Assembly (NCBI GenBank): GCA_029582155.1
Contig: CM055897.1
Location: forward strand, 4,013,001 to 4,077,000
Direction: 5' to 3'
Length of the DNA stretch: 64,000 nt
Source of the DNA: Panopea generosa
Taxonomy: Eukaryota; Mollusca; Bivalvia; Adapedonta; Hiatellidae
Position numbers and translations under genes: made by a program. This document shows positions 1 to 11,334 of this stretch, in pieces (position 1 is the first letter of the stretch; each line of letters opens with the position of its first letter). Below the pieces are notes generated by a model that was given only the letters and a program-made list of their open reading frames with translations, searched no databases and was not told the DNA's origin.

Positions 1-933
1 ATGTTATTTAGCTCTCATGAATCAAGAAAACTCTCTTCCTTCTTCTTTATTATAACCATGAGACCCATTTTGTATGCTTGTTTACTTTCTTAATTACTTC
101 TATACCTTCTTATTTTGGCAGTTTTGTCTATAATAGTGTGTGTTATGCCACTGAAGTTTTCCTGAGTGGACTCACCTATGTCAAGTTTGACTTTGACCTT
201 TAGACATAAACACCTTTTTAACTCACCTGAGCAAAGATCAAGTGAGCAATTATGACTGCCCTGTGTCCGTCGTTTACGTTTCAAACGACTCCTTCTCTCA
301 AACCCCTTGACAGATGTTTACCAAATTTGAAGCATTGTTACATGGATATCTCTCAAGTTTATTCAAATCATGAACATGGGGACTTATCAGGGTTTTTTCA
401 CAAAATTTCAAAAACCTTCTTTTCCGAAAGTGTATATGGCCTAAAGCTTTGATATTTTGCATGAAGTATCACCTAATCAGTTTATATCCGATTTTTTCAA
501 GCCATTAACATAAGAAAAGTTTTATTTAAAAATATTTTTCTCAAGTGAAATGTGTTTATATTTAGAATTAATGTTCCCTATGAATAGGGATTTCAAGGTT
601 ATAAGACTTTGTCTTTGCTAGACAATTTGGTAGACTTATTAAAACCATGGAAAGACATGTTCACCAAAGACATATGTTTGTTGATTTAAGATTTATAACT
701 TGATAACTTTATCAGCCCACTTGTTACCATAACCTGTACTAGTTAGAGAATTGAGTAGCGATATTCAGAATTAAAATATAAAATAGTATCCATTTATTTT
801 TGTACATTTTAAATTGATTGGAAATTACTGTGTAAGATTTATCATGATAACAAACTGATAAAAGCATTGGAAAGTAAATGAAGCAATTAACATGTACATA
901 AAAAGTTGACAATTTTGTTTACTGTACTTTCAG
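1..933. other. No gene seen; one dispersed-repeat fragment
   Basis: AT-rich sequence upstream of the first recognisable exon. About 206-460 resembles the dispersed molluscan repeat that recurs in this window (GAGCAAAG, then GTGAGC, then GTCCGTCG). No coding signal was seen. A TTTGTTTACTGTACTTTCAG acceptor at 914-933 leads into the next feature, so part of this stretch is probably intron of that gene. Confidence 0.5.
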
Positions 934-1348
934 TATCATTGGACAGTGACAACAGTCTCGTTAAGTCCATTTTGATGGGGATTGAAAGAATGGGTAATAT
1001 TAGTCCTGTATCTAGTGTGTGGTCGATGTCACCGTCAGTAGGCTCGCCAGTGGGCTCGCCAGATATTGAATCTGACATACCTTTCTTATCTGCCACATCC
1101 CAGGACTCTAACATCAGTTATGGAATGCACCCAGGGATGCCATCATCAAAACAGTCTATTCCCGGACACTCATCAATACTTCATCCACTATCACCATCAT
1201 CATTCACATCTGTGCCTTCGATGTCACTTGGATCGGACTCTGTGCGCTCCTCGGTAGACCCGCATTTGGTCAACACAATGTCCAGTGTTCAACATATCTG
1301 TGTCATATGTGGAGATCGATCATCGGACGAAACACACAAAGAATATAG
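934..1348 (+). CDS. RXR-like nuclear receptor, internal exon (A/B region and first half of zinc finger 1)
   Basis: Open through the whole exon. It begins after a good 3' splice site (CTTTCAG) and ends at TATAG|GTATTA. The first about 120 residues are rich in Ser, Pro, Gly and Met, as in the N-terminal region of RXR. The last residues read HICVICGDRSS, close to the RXR start of zinc finger 1 (HICAICGDRSS). The exon stops just before the second cysteine pair, where RXR genes also have an intron, and its phase (AG|A) joins cleanly to the exon at 6126. The finger stem is diverged: DETHKEYR stands where RXR has GKHYGVYS. RXRs are ligand-gated nuclear transcription factors, usually heterodimer partners. 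The promoter and earlier exons are outside or unrecognised. Either a diverged paralogue or a decaying copy. Confidence 0.7.
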
Positions 1349-1519
1349 GTATTATGAATACTGTATTTATGCTTATTCAGTGGCATATACTGATTGCATT
1401 TTTGTCTGTCCATCGGTCTTAATAAAGAGGTATCCTTGAGTGATATAAATCCATTTTTACCAAACTTAATCAAAATCTTTATTGGAAGAATGTCTAGATC
1501 TAGCAGTGATTCATGCTGA

Positions 1520-1670
1520 CATTAAAAGTATCCGGTGCGATGACTCGTTATCGATCGTCTGTCGACCACCGTCTGTCGCAAGCGTTAACCACTAGGCCAA
1601 TTAAACTCTTAGTAGACTAAACAGAATTTTATTTTCGATCTGAAATTCAAAATGATCGCCATCACTAAAA
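1520..1670 (-). repeat. Fragment of the dispersed AGAGCTAAAAA-type element
   Basis: ACCACTAGGCCAATTAAACT followed by TTTTCGATCTGAAATTCAA and ACTAAAAATAGT matches, in order, the element at 57964-58936 (and 28173-29201 on the other strand). It lies in the putative receptor intron. The region to 1930 is otherwise AT-rich with long A runs and no gene. Confidence 0.6.
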
Positions 1671-2013
1671 ATAGTAAAAAAAAAATAAAAAAAAATAGCG
1701 TCTAGCAATTGTGATTGAACTTGAACCATATACAATAAACAATTTTTATAGAAACATATATCTGTGATGTGGGCACATTGTATTACCAATGCGGAAAATG
1801 CACAATGAATTCGTAGTCGGAATAAAAAATCCCCAGTTTTTGAGATTTTGCTTGCTTTTTTTTCGTTAATAAAACAGATCAGCATGTATTTTAGTAACAC
1901 TTTGACCAAAACATAAACGATAGGGTATTTATCAAAAAGGGGTTAAAGTGATTTTATCAGGATTTTTAATGTTTTTAGAATTGGCTAAAAATATTTCCCT
2001 CAATATATCATGC

Positions 2014-3086
2014 CTATATATACTGACCAAAAATGAAACGTTACACTTTATATGTTGTTAAAATTCATGTTTGGAAATGTGTTTCAGGATTTAATTGCGG
2101 ATAATCATTATGCATTTCTTTTTCAAATTATCTGAATTATTCATTGACATATCTTGCTTAGCAAAGATAAAAAATTATTTTTAAAAAAAACCAAACACTT
2201 TTATTTAGCGATGCCACGTCTTTCTAAAACAGAGAAATCAGGCTATTGATATGCTCCGGACCGGGTCATTGGTAAATACTGTTCCAAATAGCTATTCATA
2301 TATTCTTGCAAACTGGTACAATACTACTGGATATGCAAGAGATCGTATCAGACCCGGTCGCGCACGTGCAACAACGTTACGTATTATCGCGCTATTACGT
2401 TGACTGTCCCACGTAATCGTTTTTTACCTGCAACCAGTACTCTTTGGCGTAACAGTGTTCATGCACAGGAGATCATAAACTATTGAGACAAAACTGTGTT
2501 CGTATTCGTGCTCGTCAGTCATATAATGGTCAGCTTCCGACAGCGCGCAAAAGAGCTTCCAGACTGTTAAGGGCACGGCGTTATTGGCAATACACGTGTT
2601 ACCAGCGGCAATGCCTCTGTATCTTCTGAGCCTGATCCCCATAGAGTACGTATGGAATAAATTGGGTTGGAGGATCAGGTCTAATCATGAAACTGATACC
2701 ATAAACGACATTCGAAATGAACTTCTGTTGGAATGGCAACGTATTCCAAACACGTTACGTAAGTTCATAGAGATGACATATTCAGGAATGATTTCGTAAA
2801 AACGAGGCCACACCGGTTACTTACGTTTAAAAAAATCAGTTAATGTACTCAGTCAGCACGTTATGTCTTTTTCGAATGTAACGTTATCATTTTCATTTTT
2901 CTGGATTTTTCATTTTTACCCTTCTTGACTTACTTGTTTAGTAAAAAACACACAATGTCTCATATGTTCCAGTAACTTACACAAAAACATAAAGCTATGA
3001 TGAAAACTTGTTTTGACTCTGAATATATATTTATCAGCAAAACTTTTTAATTCGATGTCAAGTTTTTAGTTTGGGTCAGTGTATAC
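2014..3086 (+). mobile_element. Degenerate Tc1/mariner transposon
   Basis: The ends are short imperfect inverted repeats: TATACTGACC at about 2019 and GGTCAGTGTATA at about 3074, each bordered by TA, the usual Tc1/mariner target site. The interior holds a broken transposase (separate entry). At about 1.07 kb it is somewhat short for the superfamily (about 1.3-1.7 kb) because the middle of the transposase is deleted. It is inserted in the putative intron between the two receptor exons. Confidence 0.6.
2212..2799 (+). pseudogene. Tc1/mariner-type transposase pseudogene, middle deleted
   Basis: The N-terminal helix-turn-helix part can be followed in mixed frames (MPRLSKTEKSGY, then a segment matching the family pattern TTGSVQDRPRSGRPRATT). 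The C-terminal part 2584-2799 is open and carries the LSLIPIEYVWNKLGWRIRS block, the DDE-domain motif usually seen as DLSPIEHLWDELGRRVRS, followed by the typical LLLEWQRIP. The aspartate of that motif is lost and the first two catalytic positions are missing with the deleted middle. Several frameshifts and stops. Non-functional. Confidence 0.75.
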
Positions 3087-3409
3087 ACACTGAACCCGTA
3101 TTGCTAAAGGGATATCTAAAAGACTTATATTGTGATGTATCTTAGAAGTCACGTGATAACATTTTGATTTTAAATTTATCCGTTATGCATGTTTGTAGAT
3201 AGAGAATGACAATGCGAAGGTTGTCAAACAGAATTAAGCGATGTCTATTTCTAGAATAGGGATTTCGGATCAAGTTTTTCACTCTTATTTGATTATCTAT
3301 TTTGTCACGTTTCGATGGAGTTGGCATACCAAACCATTCAGAATATTTAAGTTTTAAATGATAATGAGATGCTTTTTATTTTTATCCATTTCAATAACTA
3401 TTTTAACCG

Positions 3410-3640
3410 AAGCATGGTCTAGTGGTAGAGCGTCCGCCTCGTATGCGGAAGGTCGTGGGTTCGATCCCGGCTGAGTCATACCAAAGACTTTAAAAATGGT
3501 ACTAGAAGCTTCCTTGCATGACGGTCAGCATTAAGAGGAAAGTTCTAGGTCTTGTCGGCCCGGTGTCAGTATTAAAATCTATAATGTGACTGGATGGGGT
3601 ATCATACCATGTTTCTGCGGCATGATACTCCAGCTTAACA
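3410..3640 (+). mobile_element. tRNA-derived SINE
   Basis: The head (3410-3480) has an A box (TGGTCTAGTGGTAGAGCG), an anticodon-arm-like hairpin (TCCGC/GCGGA) and a B box (GGTTCGATCCC). The acceptor stem does not pair, so this is not a working tRNA gene. The body follows with AAGACTTTAAAAATGGTACT, GGCCCGGTGTCAGTAT and GGGGTATCATACC, a layout I know from widely distributed molluscan SINEs. Internal pol III promoter; non-autonomous, moved by a LINE partner. Confidence 0.75.
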
Positions 3641-3924
3641 GTGCATAGAATACTGTATTAAAACAGCGTCGCAAAATGACTGAACAATTGTTGAAAAACA
3701 CGCTAAACACCATACAATAATAAATATCAATAATTATTTTATTTGAGACATTTAAAGCGTTTTTCCTGATATACTCCGATAAGACGACCCCCAAAGCGGA
3801 TTATTATTGTGGAATTTCAAAGTACTATGGTCACTATGGCCCATTAAGCGTCCTCTGGCCCAAGAGCGTCTTTTCTTGTTGTATATGATAGATTTCCATA
3901 TATATGTTATATCCCATGAAGTCC

Positions 3925-5360
3925 TCAGCTTGACACATATTTCTGAATAATGAGTGACCGTCTTTGCTCATCTGAGCAAAGCTTAAGATGAGCTATTGTG
4001 ATCAACCTGTATTTGTCGAATGATGATCCTGGGGTTAAATTGGGGTCCCGCTCCAGGGGCGTATCAGTATTTATTTCTTCAAAATTTCTCCAAAAGTGCA
4101 TGGCTTGGAGCTTTGATATTTTACATGTAGTAAATGAGTTTCTATCAAATTTGTTCAAAACATGACCCTAGGGTAAAAATTTGCTCCTCCCTGGGACTTG
4201 TCAGTTTTACAAAGGGAAATTACATTTAAAAATCTTCTCTTCAAGAACCGTCTACTCAAATTTGTTCATATATGGTTTAAATAATCCCCATAACTGGGAG
4301 TTTCAATTTGTTCGAGTAAGGGGCTAGGATTGATTGGGGCCATGTAAGGGGACTTTGATTTTTACATTGTAATACTATAGAAAAACACAAAATTCTGTTT
4401 TTCTTATCTATTTTATGAATAAGTTCAATACTCTTGCTGTCTGGAGCATTGTTTAGACGTGACAGTTGAGACTGTGCCCATTTACATATAAATAAGGGCA
4501 CCAGCAGGTGTAAACAAGCGAAATTTCAAAAATCTTTTTATAAAGTGATGAAATTTCTTTTAATTATTGGTTTAAATGTGCCCTATAAATAAGAGTTTCA
4601 GGGGTATTCAAATAAGGGGTCCAGTAAGGTGACTAGTGTCTGGTATTTATATGAGCCATGTAAGGGAGACTTAAAAGTTTTCAAAAAAATACTATTGGAA
4701 AACAGACAAAATCTAATTTTTTCATCCGTTTGTGCAAAATAATCATTCAGTTTGAGTTCTGAAGCAGCATTAAGTCATCGCAGATACGATTTGGTTCAAC
4801 AAGGAAGATTGACTTTTCATGAAGGGCTAGTTTGTGTCACAAAATGGTTAAAATTGAAAATAATAAAAACAATATTTTTCCCAACAACCGGCCAATCGAA
4901 TTGGTTCATATTTGTAAATTTATAAATTATCCCCATGAGTAGGGGTTTGCAGTTTGTACAAATCAAGAGGCTCGTACTAAAAGGGGCTGTGTGAGGGGTC
5001 TTTGAGACTTTACAGAGCAATACTATGGGGAAACAGAAAATTTCATTATTTCATCCATTTGTGCAAAATTATTATTCAGTTTGAGTTCTGAAGCATCTTG
5101 TCAAGAAGGATCACAAAAGTGTTAAAACTGAAAATTGTCAAAATATTGAGAATATATTGTGAACTGGAAAGTTTTCATTTTCGCATCCATGTGTCAAACA
5201 AAACGCCAATCTAAAATCTAAAGCACTGTCTGCTAAAAGCAGATCCCTATGAGTGGGTGATTGAAGTTTGGACAATCAATTAGCTGTGATTTATAGTGAT
5301 CCTGTAAGGAGACATTATTTTTTTATTACAAAGGAATGGTATGGGAATCTAAATTTTCAT
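3925..5360. repeat. Dispersed repeat with about four loose internal copies
   Basis: It opens with CATCTGAGCAAAGCTTAAG and GAGCTATTGTGATC, a repeat start seen elsewhere here. Inside, a block containing ATCCCCAT(A/G), GGGTTT-like and CCATGTAAGGGGACTT recurs near 4276, 4570, 4918 and 5238, a spacing of about 300-350 bp. The same motifs appear near 28500-28760, 39250-40100 and 58400-58620. No coding content. Confidence 0.55.
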
Positions 5361-6125
5361 AGTAATTAACTTTTTATTCAGTAACGATGTGATGGCGGAA
5401 TTTATCCATAAGGTGATCCCCAAAAGAGTTTAATATTGTGATAATTTTTTGTGGTACTGCACCCACTTCTGGTACATAATTATCACGGTACTATATTGAC
5501 TCATAGATCGTTACCACAGAATGTACACTCAGGCACATGGCTTTGAGGTACTGAAAAATCTTTTCACGAAGATCTGACTTGAAGCACAGGAAAACCACAC
5601 AATATTTCTGTCGTCCAGATCGCTGATGGTCAGTTACTTTCGTCTCACCATTAGAAACCCGTTTAATTATGTTAAAGAGCTGTGTGAAATAAACTTCAAA
5701 GTATCCTGTGGGGTCATATTACACCCAACACAAAATGTTACCCCGCTCCAAATTTCTACTCAAGGCGTGACGTCGTCCAATTGTTTTACTATTCAAATTT
5801 GCACATGTTATTTCAAAAGTGCGCATACTATTCAAATGTTTATCGTTTACGTCGAACTTTTAAACGACATTCAAACATTATCTGAAATAACGAAGTCCTC
5901 TGTACTTCTAAACTCGCGTTACTATGATTCTTTTGTATGACGTTAATTATGACTGAAAGTTAATTTGATGTTTTATGAAATAGAAGATGTGTCGATCTAT
6001 CAATTGATACCACTGATTTGCATGAAACGACCTAAGTGCAAAAATGATATTACTTTTGGTAAATATATACGCCTCGTATATGTTGTATTAATGAGTAATA
6101 AACGTATATGCATTTGTATCAACAG
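5361..6125. other. Putative intron sequence, no feature recognised
   Basis: AT-rich. A 104-codon open frame at 5626-5940 shows no family motif and no splice context and is probably chance. The last bases before 6126 (TTGTATCAACAG) form a 3' splice site. Confidence 0.4.
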
Positions 6126-6283
6126 ATGTGAGGGCTGTAAAGACTTCTTTGAAAATACAGTTTGTAAAGATATGAAAAATTCTTGTGAAGGCTATTGCAG
6201 TTGCCGCATTGATAAATATCGGAGAAATTGCTGTACATATTTGCCATGTATGAAGTGTTTGGAGATGGGGATGAAGCTGAATG
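6126..6283 (+). CDS. RXR-like nuclear receptor, exon encoding the rest of zinc finger 1 and zinc finger 2
   Basis: Preceded by AACAG and followed by a strong donor (AATG|GTAGGT). Its phase continues the 934-1348 exon. It encodes RCEGCKDFFENTVCKD, the P-box/recognition-helix part of zinc finger 1, then CRIDKYRRNCCTYL and KCLEMGMKLN, aligning without gaps to the RXR DNA-binding domain and ending at the same place as the RXR exon. Key changes: P-box CEGCKG is CEGCKD; FFKRTV is FFENTV; the fourth zinc-binding cysteine of finger 2 (CQYC in RXR) is leucine (CTYL). No ligand-binding domain was found in the remaining 57 kb. No stop or frameshift in either exon. DNA binding is probably weakened or lost. 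Confidence 0.72.
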
Positions 6284-7980
6284 GTAGGTGCTATATTGAG
6301 TTCTATACTTGTGTGAACATTTTCTGGTAAATATGGGGTCTTTAACACTTTATATGTGTAATATGTTGATATTTCCTTGTTTCCTTTTAAAGTTGATCAT
6401 TTTGGCGGCAAGTCTGAGAAGACAAGGGACACAGGGAAATTTTGATAAATTAATTACTTAACCACATGATGCAAACATAAAATAAGAATATCCCAGGAAC
6501 TACTGTGTGTAAACCCTTATTTTCATTCTTCTTTTGGAAAAAAGGCATTATTGTAAATGGTAGAAAGGGTAGAAACATATCATATTTTGTGTATTCGTGA
6601 TCGTGAACATATGGGACAATTAGTGTAACAAATATTTTATTTTACACTCGCTTTCCCTAATATTACAAACAATATAGCTCTACATGTCAATCAATCACAA
6701 AGGCATGTATAAATTACCAAATCCATTGTATTTGGAGCACAACTTCAAAACATTTCAAGGTAACTTCATAAGTATTTGTACAGTTCAAGAAATTTTGTAA
6801 TATCAGTTGTCATTTGATGTTCACCAAACTTATACAGTAATTATATTATATATATTATATCTCAACAGACCAAATTTAAATCTCTGAGGCATGACCTTGC
6901 CTTATCAAAAATACCTTCTATTTCATTGTCTACCATAAGTGGCCAATCTGGCCCTCTTGTTTGTATTTTAAGGGGATAAGAATGCGAGCAATAAATGACG
7001 GTCTTCATTTAATTGTTTGTTTGGTTGACATTAAATGGAAGCCATTTTATTGTATGTATATACTTGATAGTATGTTTCTATTGTCAAAAAAGAAGTACAT
7101 TGGTTTAAACTATGTGAAGTATGTAGCAACAAATATTTCAGAAAAAGGGAAGATTGAAATTTTGACATGTTTGCAACCTCGGTTTTCACTCTGGTCTTAC
7201 TGGTGGACTTGCATCTGAGATCATTACGAAAACTGATATTGCAACAGTAAGCTGCAGATTCAACAACAATTGGATACTCTGGTTTTAGAGGATTAGAAAA
7301 AACAAAAGAATCAGTATGTTTGCTACAAGCTTAAGTTTTTTATGCCTTGCAAAATGTAATGTACGAGGTATTTAATTGGTCACCGTCTTCGCGTCTGCAA
7401 GTTTTTCCTGCACACAACTCCTAAACCGTTTACGATAAATTCACGAAACTCTGTAGACATGTCAAATTAAATATCATTTTTAAAGTAATAATGAATTATA
7501 ACATTTTTTCTTCTTATTTAATAATTCATTACTAAATAGTTATTTTTCTTCTCTCTTCATTCTGCATGTATATCTGTCTTTGGAAGCAATATTTTTTTAA
7601 AATATATTACCCGTACAGATGTTTTCATCTCAGAATTTCAGAAGTTTTTTTTCAACTTTCAATTCCAAACTGGAGAGAGGGGACTTTTTTATATACATTA
7701 TCTCTACATGTGATATATATAACAAACAAGAGAAACAAACAAATAAGGTTGTCCGGAAAAATAAAACACATTTTCATATCTCATTATGATTTAAAATTTG
7801 TTTGTTTCATTGTTCAATGAAGCAATAATTGAGAATGTGTAGGTAGAAAAAATGACATGTTATTGTAATAAGCACAAAAATCAACATTTTTTTACATAGA
7901 CGACGGATGAAAAAAGGAAGGGAATCGCAGACACTCGTATCAAAGTATATACTTATGCTATGTATAGATATATATATATA
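6284..7980. other. No gene seen; fragment of a dispersed element
   Basis: Directly after the receptor exon, so possibly intron or 3' flank. About 6890-6965 ends in TGGCCCTCTTGTTT, the reverse complement of the ACAAGAGGGCC-type element start seen elsewhere. The rest is AT-rich without coding or RNA signals. Confidence 0.4.
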
Positions 7981-8251
7981 TTTTTGGGATCTTTTCAGAT
8001 GCTCATTCACAATGCATGTATGTAAAGTTGTTTACCCTGTCCAGATGTGTTGCATGTAATTCCATAGAATATAAGTCATGGTCAAATTTATTGGTTTGGC
8101 AGAGGCCTTGATATTGTATCTATGGTTTGCATTGTAGCTAGGAGCACTAGCCGTAGTCTGGTCTGTACATTTATGTCTTGGTTATTCACAAATAATTATC
8201 TCCATATATATATCATGCATTGTGAATGAGCATCTGAAAAGATCCCAAAAA
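7981..8251. repeat. Perfect 38-bp inverted repeat around one copy of a local duplication
   Basis: 7981-8018 (starting TTTTTGGGATCTTTTCAGAT) is the reverse complement of 8214-8251. The 195 bp between them is the first copy of a sequence repeated directly at about 8425-8616. Confidence 0.85.
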
Positions 8252-8424
8252 TCGTAAATTCCGTTGTTGTGAATTTAATTATCTCCCTTTATGAAATTAA
8301 ATTTATATGAATTCACTGTATCTATATGATCCAACGGGTTTATAAATCTGTCCATTATATAGCATGTGAGAAGTCATGAATCCTTAACTGGATCCTACTC
8401 ATATAAAGCTATCAGTTCATGTAT

Positions 8425-8616
8425 GTTATTTTGTCGACCCTGTCCAGATGTGTTGCATGTAATTCCATAGAATATAATTCATGGTCAAATTTATTGGTTT
8501 GGCAGAGGCCTTGATATTGTATCTATGGTTTGCATTGTAGCTAGGCGCACTCGCCGTAGTCTGGTCTGTACATTTATGTCTTGGTTATTCACAAATAATT
8601 ATCTCCATATATATAT
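8425..8616 (+). repeat. Direct duplicate of 8022-8213
   Basis: The block containing CCAGATGTGTTGCATGTAAT, GGTTTGGCAGAGGCCTTGAT and TTGGTTATTCACAAATAATT is found at 8041-8213 and again 403 bp later with only scattered differences. No coding content. Confidence 0.85.
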
Positions 8617-10261
8617 ATGCAAATGTATATACATACTCGGACAATTCATTGTAACAATAGCCCACACAATTTTTTTTTGTCAAAATAGTAGAATGTTGGT
8701 ACACTAGAGAGTTTCAGAAAGTATGCTTATGTAATATTTCCAAATTTTGTTAAAGTGCAAATAATTTAGTTGTTTAAAGGCAACATATTTTTCAATATTG
8801 TGAACTGATTTTAAGTTTATAAAATTGGCATAAGATGGTTCTACCTTTTTTTGTTTTTGATAGAATATGTGGTATTTTCCGAGTATCAATTTTTTATTTA
8901 TTATCAAATCATAATTATTATTCCCTAGAATTATATCTGAAACCGAACAATTAGTTATTATATTAGTACATTTATTTCCTATGAAAATTTATAGGTTTGT
9001 CCAAACAGTTTCACAATCATAGTAAAGATGTTTTTAAATGGTTTCTACAGATTTATCACAAAAACTACAATTTTCATTGTTAGAAATGTACACTTTTTAA
9101 GTAAATGATTCGTTCCTAAAATTCTGTGGTTAATTTTGTACTGGAACCATTGTAATTTTGTATCTTGACTTATTTTGAAAGGTAATGAAAAATATTTTGT
9201 CCAAATTCCAGTGTGTATGTTCAGAAGTTCTTTTTTCCATTTGTTTTGTGCTGGTGGTGTTATATTTGTTTTATTGACATGCTGCCTTTAGTATCTTTTA
9301 GAATAGTAGCTAGGTAAAATTTGGGAGCGTTTTAGTATTCGGAAGTCTTTTAATAGATGATTTATAACCTTCATATTCTATGAAATTTGACATTTGAAAG
9401 ATAATAGACATTTGTCATTTCTGGAGCACAACTCCAAAGCTATTCAACTTAATGAAACTTTGAACACATGTCAACCTAGTGATATAGTAGTGACTCTTGC
9501 TATGAGGGGGTTTTCATTTTCAATTTTTCCTGTTACCATGGAAATATATACTCAATATTAAAAAAATCACCGTTTCCGGAATACAATTCCATACTTGCGC
9601 ATGTCTTGTTGTGTTCCCTACTTACACATAGCTTGCTATTGATGTTTGCCTTATTTATACAAAGCTTGCGCTTACAATCTTCCCATATGTGTCTGTAGAT
9701 ATATATTAACTCATTACAACATATATAGAAAAAGTCATGTGTATTCAGCCTCTTATGACACTGATGGCACATATGATAGAATTGGCAGGTCCCATCATCG
9801 TATGACATATAATGACGACATGGTACTTGACAACGCCACCATAAACAGTGAAAATTAGGGTATGCAGCTGTTATATATAAAGCAAGAAATCATGGGATTG
9901 CCAAGGTTGTTATAAATCAGTTTTACTGCATTTGTGTACATTTGACATTTAATTGGTAGCTAGACTTCTTTGTGATAAAAGAAAAACATTTAATATGTCA
10001 GAATTATGCATTTAGCTACTTTAATTTGATTTCCATATATACCGTCACAAATGCTTATCACTTGAAATTAATTAATAAATATGCTATATATGATAATCAA
10101 TTAAAAGTGACTGATTGATAAAGGTTATCAGTTGACCCTTGGTTAATATACCAAAATTGACTGAATGAGGTCCATCATTTTAGAATTGACATTTCACAAG
10201 TAGAATTTTAGAATATCAATGTTAAATTTATATCATACAGACGACTACATAAATATGTTGT
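8617..10261. other. AT-rich stretch, nothing recognised
   Basis: No repeat family, RNA gene or credible exon. Small open frames on both strands near 9530-9860 have skewed composition and no motif. Confidence 0.4.
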
Positions 10262-10594
10262 ATGAATAAGAATCAATCTGTATCTCCAGATATAAGTGAT
10301 GGCAGATCTAATCGAAAACATCGCCCTAGAATATTTCAAACAGGCCAGGGAAACGGTAGGGCTGCTTCGGACACAGAGACAACAACTAGTGTTTCATACT
10401 ACCCTCGCGTTGGTGGTAAGAAGGAATCAGCCTTAGCACCATCCACACCAAATCCGTCAACAGTTTCCAGTAGTAAACCAGACAATCAGAGACAGCCTGA
10501 AACGTCCATTCAGAACTTGGAACCTGTTAAAAGTCAGAGTCATGGACAGCGTGATCCTGCGAAATCTACTTCGAGTTCTTTATTGGTGCCTTAA
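10262..10594 (+). CDS. Unidentified Ser/Pro-rich coding segment (possible terminal exon)
   Basis: A 110-codon frame that stands out from its AT-rich surroundings by balanced base composition and a hydrophilic, low-complexity protein rich in Ser, Thr, Pro, Gln and Asn (for example APSTPNPSTVSSS). It starts at ATG 10262 with an in-frame stop just upstream. Alternatively it may be a last exon entered at the acceptor-like TGTATCTCCAG at about 10288; it ends at a TAA at 10592. No domain is recognised. It lies 4 kb downstream of, and on the same strand as, the RXR-like exons, but nothing links the two. Looks disordered, as in nuclear or scaffold proteins; function unknown. Confidence 0.4.
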   Translation: MNKNQSVSPDISDGRSNRKHRPRIFQTGQGNGRAASDTETTTSVSYYPRVGGKKESALAPSTPNPSTVSSSKPDNQRQPETSIQNLEPVKSQSHGQRDPAKSTSSSLLVP

Positions 10595-11179
10595 AGCAAA
10601 TATAGAATTCTGAAAAGCAGACGGAAGGAAGTCGAAACTCGATTTGTAATGGTGTCGCATACAAAATAGTTGGAAGAAGATATCATACAGTAAAATGAAA
10701 CAATTCCAAAGTTCGATTTCAAATAGTGTTAACCATAGCAGCTTTTAAATGGTAAAAACGACATCAAAATATTAGACTCATTGAATTTACTCTGTAAACG
10801 AAAACACCAGAATGCATGTAATGTAAGATATTTAAATGTTGGCGCTTAAAATTAATAATAATAAGCACTTAGATTGTGTGCCAGGGTTCAAGAAAACTTG
10901 TCAAATATATTTCAATGATATACTGATTTAAATACACAAAGTAATCTGATGGTAAATAGTATGCTCTTATATTCAAAGTCACTAAAGAAACAAATGTACA
11001 ATGGTTCCAACTGAGATTTAATCTCTGAATTCTTGAAAGATGTTTATTCCTTAAGTAATGAATATTGTTGAATCAGATGTTTGTTTATTTTGTCAAAGAT
11101 AACTTGAACCTATTTATCATTATAAATGGATTTATGATAATACAACATTTTGCAATTTTTATCTAAATGATTTTTTTGA

Positions 11180-11334
11180 TTTTGACAGAACATGAAATAT
11201 TTAGCAGTATAAAGCAATCATTTATAACAATCATCCAAAAATATATCTAAAGTTGACCGGTCAGTATTACTATTATTTTATTGATATTTTTAATGATTGC
11301 TTTATGCTGCTAAATATCTCATGTTCTGTCAAAA
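11180..11334. repeat. Long hairpin: 42-bp inverted repeat with about 71-bp loop
   Basis: 11180-11221 (TTTTGACAGAACATGAAATA onward) is the reverse complement of 11293-11334 with 2 mismatches in 42. Could be a miniature element, a small inverted duplication or a hairpin-RNA source. The flanks (10595-11180 and 11335-12100) are AT-rich with nothing recognised. Confidence 0.8.

Noticed and set aside
3410..3482. tRNA gene
   Set aside because: A and B boxes and an anticodon-arm-like hairpin are present, but the acceptor stem does not pair and a known-style SINE body follows.
5626..5940. 104-codon plus-strand protein before the second receptor exon
   Set aside because: No family motif, no splice borders and AT-rich composition; probably a chance frame in the intron.
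9533..9808. Cysteine/histidine-rich small protein on the minus strand
   Set aside because: Cysteine spacing fits no zinc-finger family I know, there is no splice context, and the region is AT-rich.
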